IMG/VR virus record: IMGVR_UViG_3300044530_001255
Coordinates: 1-61,671 of that record
Reading direction: 5' to 3' (one strand)
Length of the DNA: 61,671 nt
Source of the DNA: a virus
Under the pieces are notes generated by a model that was not told where the DNA came from, did no database searches, and saw nothing but the letters and a program-made list of their open reading frames with translations. Positions 56,913 to 61,671 of the stretch are shown piece after piece (positions within the stretch are counted from its first letter, which is position 1; each line of letters starts with the position of its first letter). A program made the translations under genes and the position numbers.

Positions 56913-57502
56913 GTAATGTGAAGATAGAAAATTTTTTCCCCACATCAGTGTATGTGGCGGAAGATGTAGAACTGGCAGATATGATGCTGCCACTTGCGAA
57001 AAAATATCTCAGCGACGAAAGGTACGCAGCATCTACTATCTTCAAATACAAAAGCACATTCAACTATGACCCAAGTAAAAGTATTGGGAATTTAGAAGAA
57101 TTTGGTTTATATAATTCTTTTATATGCGATCATGTTCAAAACTTTAACAGAATTAAGGGTTATGATCTGATGAATATAAAATCAATCACAACCTTTGCGA
57201 GCGAAATGGTAAAAGATGACGAGCATCTGCCTCACTTCCACCCAAACTGTTCATACTCAAGTGTATTTTATTTGCAAACGCCCGAAGGATCTTCACCAAT
57301 ATGCTTTGATGATTCTAGACCACATCATAGATTTATTAACAAACCAATCATAAGACATACCATGCATAATGCAAAGATATTCTCGATTCCTCCTAAAAAG
57401 GGAATGTTATTAATATTCGATGCATGGATTGAGCACTTTGTGCCGAAGAATAATTGCGCAGAAGGTAGAATTACTCTAGTCTCAAACATTTCAGATATTT
57501 AA
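56909..57502 (+). CDS. 2OG-Fe(II) oxygenase (GTG start)
   Basis: A 197-residue protein. LPHFHPNCSYSSVFYLQTPE (H-x-H iron pair), GMLLIFDAWIEHFVPKNN (distal His) and GRITLVSNI (Arg). Of the TIGR02466/DUF class like the gene at 38021. GTG start overlaps the upstream TGA (GTGA). Confidence 0.78.
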   Translation: MSNVKIENFFPTSVYVAEDVELADMMLPLAKKYLSDERYAASTIFKYKSTFNYDPSKSIGNLEEFGLYNSFICDHVQNFNRIKGYDLMNIKSITTFASEMVKDDEHLPHFHPNCSYSSVFYLQTPEGSSPICFDDSRPHHRFINKPIIRHTMHNAKIFSIPPKKGMLLIFDAWIEHFVPKNNCAEGRITLVSNISDI

Positions 57503-57505
57503 ATC

Positions 57506-58108
57506 ATGAACGGTTACGATTTGTATTGCATCTATCAAGCCATCAAGCTGCACTTCACGTCAGAGAGTTATAACTTCTTTCAATATGATGGCAAAACTCG
57601 AGTATCAGTAGATGCATTTCAAAAACGTCGTGACAAGTTTCTATTCCACCGCCTTGCGCGGAAGTATCGCGACGATGAAATGGTTCCATTTCTGGTTGCT
57701 AATTTTGTACACAGTGATGATAATTGGACCAAGTCATTGCTTGAAGACCAGGCTGAAGAAACTTATAGGGATTGGAAACGAACCACCGATTCCATGAGCA
57801 AAATCTATATTGAAGATTTACAAAAGATTTGCCCTGATCCGAAAGAGTTTAACAATCTATTTAAAGTTGAAGATGGACAATTTCCAAAATTGTTAGTGGC
57901 ATTTCTCCAAAAAGATGTAACGATTGAGACTCTTGTGATTCTGAATAACATCTTCAACTTTATCCAAATTTGGGACAAGAAGATTTCAGATGATATCATC
58001 TATCCCAAAGTGTCAAGAAAGGTGCGCAAGTATGGTGCCTTCTTGAATGTGAACGTTGATAAGTATAAAACACTAACTAAAGATTATTTGGTGAATCATG
58101 CGCCTTAA
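57506..58108 (+). CDS. gp59: T4 gp59-like helicase loader
   Basis: A 200-residue protein. MNGYDLYCIYQAIKLHFTSE, then VSVDAFQKRRDKFLFHRLAR and FLVANFVHSDDNW follow T4 gp59 closely (its AYQKRRDKYFFQKL). It loads the gp41 helicase on gp32-coated forks. gp32 is two genes downstream. Confidence 0.88.
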   Translation: MNGYDLYCIYQAIKLHFTSESYNFFQYDGKTRVSVDAFQKRRDKFLFHRLARKYRDDEMVPFLVANFVHSDDNWTKSLLEDQAEETYRDWKRTTDSMSKIYIEDLQKICPDPKEFNNLFKVEDGQFPKLLVAFLQKDVTIETLVILNNIFNFIQIWDKKISDDIIYPKVSRKVRKYGAFLNVNVDKYKTLTKDYLVNHAP

Positions 58109-58745
58109 GATCTATCAATCTTTCTTCATGGGACAGCAGTTCGCTTCTCTAGATAAAATGTTCATTCCATATAACAATATGGCTAATGATAAACCAGAAC
58201 TTCGAGAATATCCAATCATACTTGATCTTTATTCTAAGAATAGACATTTTGATGGATATTGGGGGATGCTGAGTTGGAGATTTGCAGAAAAAACAAAAAT
58301 TTCTGGCAAGCAACTCTATGATTCAATTTTAAATAATCCAGATTATGACGTTTATCATGTTAATCCATTTTTTGATGAGGTGACTAAATTTTCTAATCCC
58401 TTTACTCAAGGCGACTGTCATCATCCTGGAATGATTGATTTCACAAACCGTCTTTTAAACAAAATGGGATATGATATTGATATAAACAAAGAACATTTTG
58501 AAAAAGATAATTTCATATATTGTTCTTACTACATTGGTAACAACAAATTTTGGGATCAATGGATTGTATTCTTAGAAACAGCAATCACAATAGCAAATAA
58601 TGATCTTGAGTTAAATGCTTATTTGTATAATACAGGCACTAACTATAGAGAACGAATAACAATAAATTTTCCATTTGTTATCGAAAGATTGGTAAATTTA
58701 TTTTTGTTCATATATAAAAGTGAATACAAAATTAAAAGATTGTGA
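58098..58745 (+). CDS. hypothetical protein, possible glycosyltransferase-like
   Basis: A 215-residue protein. FDGYWGMLSWRFAEKTKISG and DYDVYHVNPFFDEV resemble a phage family annotated as glycosyltransferase-like (YDVYxxNPF). The rest is uninformative. It overlaps gp59 by 11 bases. Confidence 0.55.
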   Translation: MRLKIYQSFFMGQQFASLDKMFIPYNNMANDKPELREYPIILDLYSKNRHFDGYWGMLSWRFAEKTKISGKQLYDSILNNPDYDVYHVNPFFDEVTKFSNPFTQGDCHHPGMIDFTNRLLNKMGYDIDINKEHFEKDNFIYCSYYIGNNKFWDQWIVFLETAITIANNDLELNAYLYNTGTNYRERITINFPFVIERLVNLFLFIYKSEYKIKRL

Positions 58746-58746
58746 T

Positions 58747-58775
58747 TTTACTTTTGAGAAAAAATGATATATAAT
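58747..58775 (+). promoter_or_regulatory. TTTACTTTTG-class promoter of gp32
   Basis: TTTACT (58747-58752), 17-bp spacer, TATAAT (58770-58775). A 60-nt leader precedes ATG 58844. Confidence 0.72.
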
Positions 58776-58843
58776 AGTATGGTAATGATGAAAAAGTGGA
58801 CAAGTCGATATACATTTAATACAACGCTATACGGAGAATACAT

Positions 58844-59743
58844 ATGAGTCTATCAAGTCTAAAGAACAAGAGTTCATCTCTTGACAAGTTGAAGAAAGCA
58901 GTTGAGCAATCTTCAGCAGGTAATGGTGGTGGCAAGAACGTCGATGAACGTTTCTGGCAACCTGAAGTTGATGCTGCTGGCAACGGATACGCAGTTGTCC
59001 GTTTTCTCGATACGCCAGCCGTCGACGGTGAGGATGGTCTTCCGTGGGTCCAGATCTGGTCACATGGTTTCCAAGGTCCAGGTGGTTGGTATATTGAGAA
59101 TTCTCTCACAACTCTTGGCAAGACCGATCCTGTTTCTGAGTACAACACTGTTCTGTGGAACTCAGGTATTGAAGCAAACAAAGAAATTGCTCGCAAGCAA
59201 AAGCGCAAGTTGACGTACATTGCAAACGTTCTTGTGATCTCTGACGCCAAGCGTCCGCAAAATGAAGGCAAGGTTTTCTTGTTCAAGTTCGGAAAGAAGA
59301 TTTTCGACAAGATCAAGGAGCAACTCGAGCCACAGTTTGCTGATGAGACTCCAATGAATCCGTTTGACTTCTGGAAGGGTGCAGACTTCAAGATCAAGAT
59401 TCGCAACGTTGAAGGCTATCGTAACTATGACAAGTCGGAGTTTGCTGCTCCTGCTGCATTGTACAATGGTGAAGATGCGAAGATTGAGCAGGTTTGGAAG
59501 TCGGCTCATTCACTCAAGGATTTCTTGAAGCCTGAAAACTTCAAGTCCTATGATGAACTCAAGGCGAAGTTGGATAAGGTTCTTGGTGCTGGTGGTGTTG
59601 CTGGTGCAACTGCCAAGCGAGTTGATGATGAGGAAGCAGCCGCTCCTGTCATTCGCTCTGCTCCAGCCAAGAAAGTAACTGCTGAAAATGTCAGCGTCGA
59701 TGACGACGATATGGCGTTTTTCGAGAAGTTAGCAGCAGAGTAA
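58844..59743 (+). CDS. gp32: single-stranded DNA-binding protein gp32, without zinc cysteines
   Basis: A 299-residue protein with gp32 order. N-terminal self-association region (LSSLKNKSSSLDKLKKAVEQ), OB core (GNGYAVVRFLDTPAVDGEDG, LTYIANVLVISDAKRPQNEG, FKFGKKIFDKIKEQL) and acidic C-terminus (DDDDMAFFEKLAAE) that contacts replication proteins. The Cys/His residues of the T4 zinc subdomain are absent: the TDPVSEYNTVLWNSGIEANK region takes their place. Strong promoter and terminator of its own. Confidence 0.92.
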   Translation: MSLSSLKNKSSSLDKLKKAVEQSSAGNGGGKNVDERFWQPEVDAAGNGYAVVRFLDTPAVDGEDGLPWVQIWSHGFQGPGGWYIENSLTTLGKTDPVSEYNTVLWNSGIEANKEIARKQKRKLTYIANVLVISDAKRPQNEGKVFLFKFGKKIFDKIKEQLEPQFADETPMNPFDFWKGADFKIKIRNVEGYRNYDKSEFAAPAALYNGEDAKIEQVWKSAHSLKDFLKPENFKSYDELKAKLDKVLGAGGVAGATAKRVDDEEAAAPVIRSAPAKKVTAENVSVDDDDMAFFEKLAAE

Positions 59744-59772
59744 TTTCAATTAGAAAACCGTAGATGTTTTCA

Positions 59773-59797
59773 GGGGGACTTCGGTCCCCCTTTTTTT
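59773..59797 (+). terminator. rho-independent terminator of gp32
   Basis: GGGGGAC-TTCG-GTCCCCC followed by seven T; it abuts the end of the convergent minus-strand gene. Confidence 0.92.
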
Positions 59798-61535
59798 ATC
59801 CCATATTCATATTAGCATATGTTGCTGGATGATCGAACTCTTGAGCCAATAAACGATTGAATGTGTTCTCTTGATTATGCACTTCAATATTCTTTTTAGT
59901 AGAAGGCACAGGAATGACTTGCGTATTGTTGATTTGATTTACTGTCTGAGAAGGAATCTCAACTCTATCAGCCGATTGAATTTCAATTCTCTTTTGATTC
60001 ATGTCAACAATTTGCTGACCTTCTGCTGGCTTTGGTGGAGAAAGATTTAAATCCGTTTTTGAGATTGGTTTCAGTCCAGCAATCTCTTTTGCTTTATCAA
60101 GTTTTATCTTAAGAGAAGGATCATCAACAGCCATTCTCTCTAATTCTTGAAGAGTATATGCACCATACTTTGGAACTTGAATTGCTGTTGCGATGTCTTG
60201 AACAGACCCCTTTGATATATTCTGAATGGCTTTATTTCCAGATTCTTTTAAACTAAAATCAAGAGAGTCAAATATACCCATAGTTGGAATTGTTGCTAAT
60301 CCTAATAAACCTGCAGCACCCAATAATCTTCCACGAAGCGGTAAAGGAATTTTTTGAAAAACATCTTTTATCTTTTCTGGGATTTTCTTTTTTCCACCAT
60401 CTGGTGTAGGTGGTGTTGGTACTGGAGGAGTTGGAGTTGGGACTCTGTTGTTTCTTCCTGGAAGAAAAGTTGGGAAATCAAATCCATTATTTGACAATAA
60501 ATCAGGATTATCTCTAAACACTCTCTTCAAAGCATCATATAAAGTTGCATCAAGTGCTTTTTCCATGGCTCTTTGGAGAATGGCTTGCTGCTCATCAGCC
60601 TCTAAATCGAAGACGCTGTTTGGTTGTTTTTTAATGAGCGATTCTTTTAAATCCTTGACGAGCAATTCCATATCTTTTTTACGAAACATACTTTCTTCTT
60701 CAAGTAAAACTTTAATTTGTTCTACAATTGAATCAACTTCTGGATCTCCTCCAGTGAAGCGAACTGGCTTTAAGTTAGTCTCGCGAGATAGACGTTTGAT
60801 TTCTGCGTCTAATTTTCTTTGAATCTTTTTACTTGCAATTTTACCAGCAGTGCCTGTCTTACTTTTCTCATATAATTGTCTGCCTGTAGGAGCATCTGGA
60901 TAATAGAGATATTCCTTCCCTTCTTCATCAGCAACAGACAAAGGCTTCATTTGTTCTGGAATCTTTTCAAGGGATCCTCTACCTTTTGCTAGTGCTGTCA
61001 ATGCATCATTTATTGTTCCGACTAAATTATCAGCAATAGATTTAACACGACGATTTGTTGATGAGACTTCTTGACTTACCTTATCAACAGCAACTGATAA
61101 ACCCATGATTGAGGATTTAATTGGCTCAAGTGCATCATTAAGTTCTTTCTTTAATCTTTGCGGTGAGAGAGTCTTTTTCTCTTTTTGTTTCTTTACACCA
61201 AACTCCTCTTCAAGAGTTTTCTTTGCTTGTTCGATTTCTTCTTTTGTATATCTTGTTTGAAATCTTTCTCTAACAATTGCAGTTAGATCTTTATTCCCAA
61301 AAACTGCTGCGGCAACAAAACGTAGAGTTTGAGATGTTGCAGTATCTTTTTTACCTGAAGCAATTTCACGGAGTTTCTTTTCTCTGCGAAATTCTTCTCG
61401 AGATCCAGTGTATTCACTAAATGACTTCTGTGCCTCTGGACTGTAGATGTCTGATTCTACAGTCTTGACCTTCTTTTTAAGTTGATCAACTGTTTCTTTT
61501 AGTTCTTCAATTTCTGGATCTGTTTTCTTTGCCAT
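59796..61535 (-). CDS. large coiled-coil protein, probable virion component
   Basis: A 579-residue protein. N-terminal coiled coil (DPEIEELKETVDQLKKKVKT), a basic linker, further coiled coil (LSVAVDKVSQEVSSTNRRVK), a Pro/Thr linker near 360-375, one hydrophobic segment (GRLLGAAGLLGLATIPTMGI) and a polar C-terminus. It is on the strand opposite the early genes, downstream of a chaperone-like gene, and close in length to T4 tape-measure protein gp29 (590). That identity is only a suggestion; other virion-internal proteins fit. Confidence 0.6.
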   Translation of the reverse strand: MAKKTDPEIEELKETVDQLKKKVKTVESDIYSPEAQKSFSEYTGSREEFRREKKLREIASGKKDTATSQTLRFVAAAVFGNKDLTAIVRERFQTRYTKEEIEQAKKTLEEEFGVKKQKEKKTLSPQRLKKELNDALEPIKSSIMGLSVAVDKVSQEVSSTNRRVKSIADNLVGTINDALTALAKGRGSLEKIPEQMKPLSVADEEGKEYLYYPDAPTGRQLYEKSKTGTAGKIASKKIQRKLDAEIKRLSRETNLKPVRFTGGDPEVDSIVEQIKVLLEEESMFRKKDMELLVKDLKESLIKKQPNSVFDLEADEQQAILQRAMEKALDATLYDALKRVFRDNPDLLSNNGFDFPTFLPGRNNRVPTPTPPVPTPPTPDGGKKKIPEKIKDVFQKIPLPLRGRLLGAAGLLGLATIPTMGIFDSLDFSLKESGNKAIQNISKGSVQDIATAIQVPKYGAYTLQELERMAVDDPSLKIKLDKAKEIAGLKPISKTDLNLSPPKPAEGQQIVDMNQKRIEIQSADRVEIPSQTVNQINNTQVIPVPSTKKNIEVHNQENTFNRLLAQEFDHPATYANMNMG

Positions 61536-61536
61536 T

Positions 61537-61671
61537 TTATCTCATACGTTTCTTTATTGCTCTATCAGAGGAAGATTTTTCTTTTTGCTGTCGTATTCTT
61601 TCGTTTTCTTCTTCAACGTGCTTCGCGACTAGAGAAATATAAGTCTTTCTTTCCCATGGCAGCATCGATTC
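61537..61671 (-). CDS. C-terminal part of a small protein, tail/baseplate chaperone-like (5' truncated)
   Basis: Stop at 61537-61539. The visible end reads ESMLPWERKTYISLVAKHVE, then EENERIRQQKEK and a basic tail. The short LPWxRxxY-helix pattern recalls tail or baseplate assembly chaperones of myoviruses. Its position immediately upstream of the 579-residue gene agrees. The start lies outside the window. Confidence 0.45.
   Translation of the reverse strand, partial: ESMLPWERKTYISLVAKHVEEENERIRQQKEKSSSDRAIKKRMR

Overview
The window is part of the genome of a T4-like myovirus (Caudoviricetes). It carries T4-type replication and late-transcription genes: primase gp61, helicase loader gp59, single-strand binding protein gp32, late coactivator gp33 and TATAAATA late-promoter boxes. 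Around these sit accessory genes typical of aquatic T4-likes: thyX, a B12-dependent ribonucleotide reductase, phoH and about eleven Fe(II)/2-oxoglutarate oxygenase genes. The host is Gram-negative (spanins, a TonB-dependent receptor, a phospholipid-remodelling gene). It is plausibly an alphaproteobacterium, because both the plcP-agt pair and the circularly permuted tmRNA are of alphaproteobacterial type. That host assignment is inference.

Layout. 0-7.6 kb: two large exported low-complexity proteins, then a lysis/envelope block with small membrane proteins, an Rz/Rz1-like spanin pair, a secreted nuclease and a dockerin-like protein. 7.6-18.6 kb: primase, ThyX, NrdJ, RuvC-like resolvase, a UDP-sugar decarboxylase, glycosyltransferases and oxygenases. 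18.7-23.1 kb: an unusual cargo block of PlcP-type phospholipase, Agt-type lipid glycosyltransferase and a full-length TonB-dependent receptor. 23.1-29.0 kb: small genes driven by a repeated, very regular early-promoter family, several apparently leaderless. 29.0-32.7 kb: tRNA array (15 of 18 tRNAs) interrupted by strongly structured non-tRNA sequence. 32.7-46 kb: radical SAM, methyltransferases, thioesterase, an oxygenase cluster, UDP-glucose dehydrogenase, a split carbamoyltransferase and FkbM methyltransferase, which look like a small-molecule or glycan decoration region. 46-49.3 kb: small early genes. 49.3-52.7 kb: HAD protein, PhoH, PD-(D/E)XK nuclease, glycine-zipper protein. 52.7-55 kb: redox block (AhpC, EF-hand protein, rubredoxin, AhpD, a CDGSH-like protein) followed by tmRNA. 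55-59.8 kb: SleB hydrolase, GMP reductase, gp33, gp59, gp32. From 59.8 kb the minus strand carries probable virion genes, converging on the gp32 terminator.

The cargo appears to support replication by nucleotide supply (NrdJ, ThyX, GuaC), phosphorus release from host phospholipids (PlcP/Agt), nutrient uptake (TonB receptor), peroxide defence (AhpC/AhpD/rubredoxin) and ribosome rescue plus tRNA supplementation. Three promoter types can be read: an early class with a conserved upstream element at fixed register, a sigma70-like class with TTTACTTTTG at -35, and T4-type late boxes. All functional calls are from reading the translated sequence; no database search was run.
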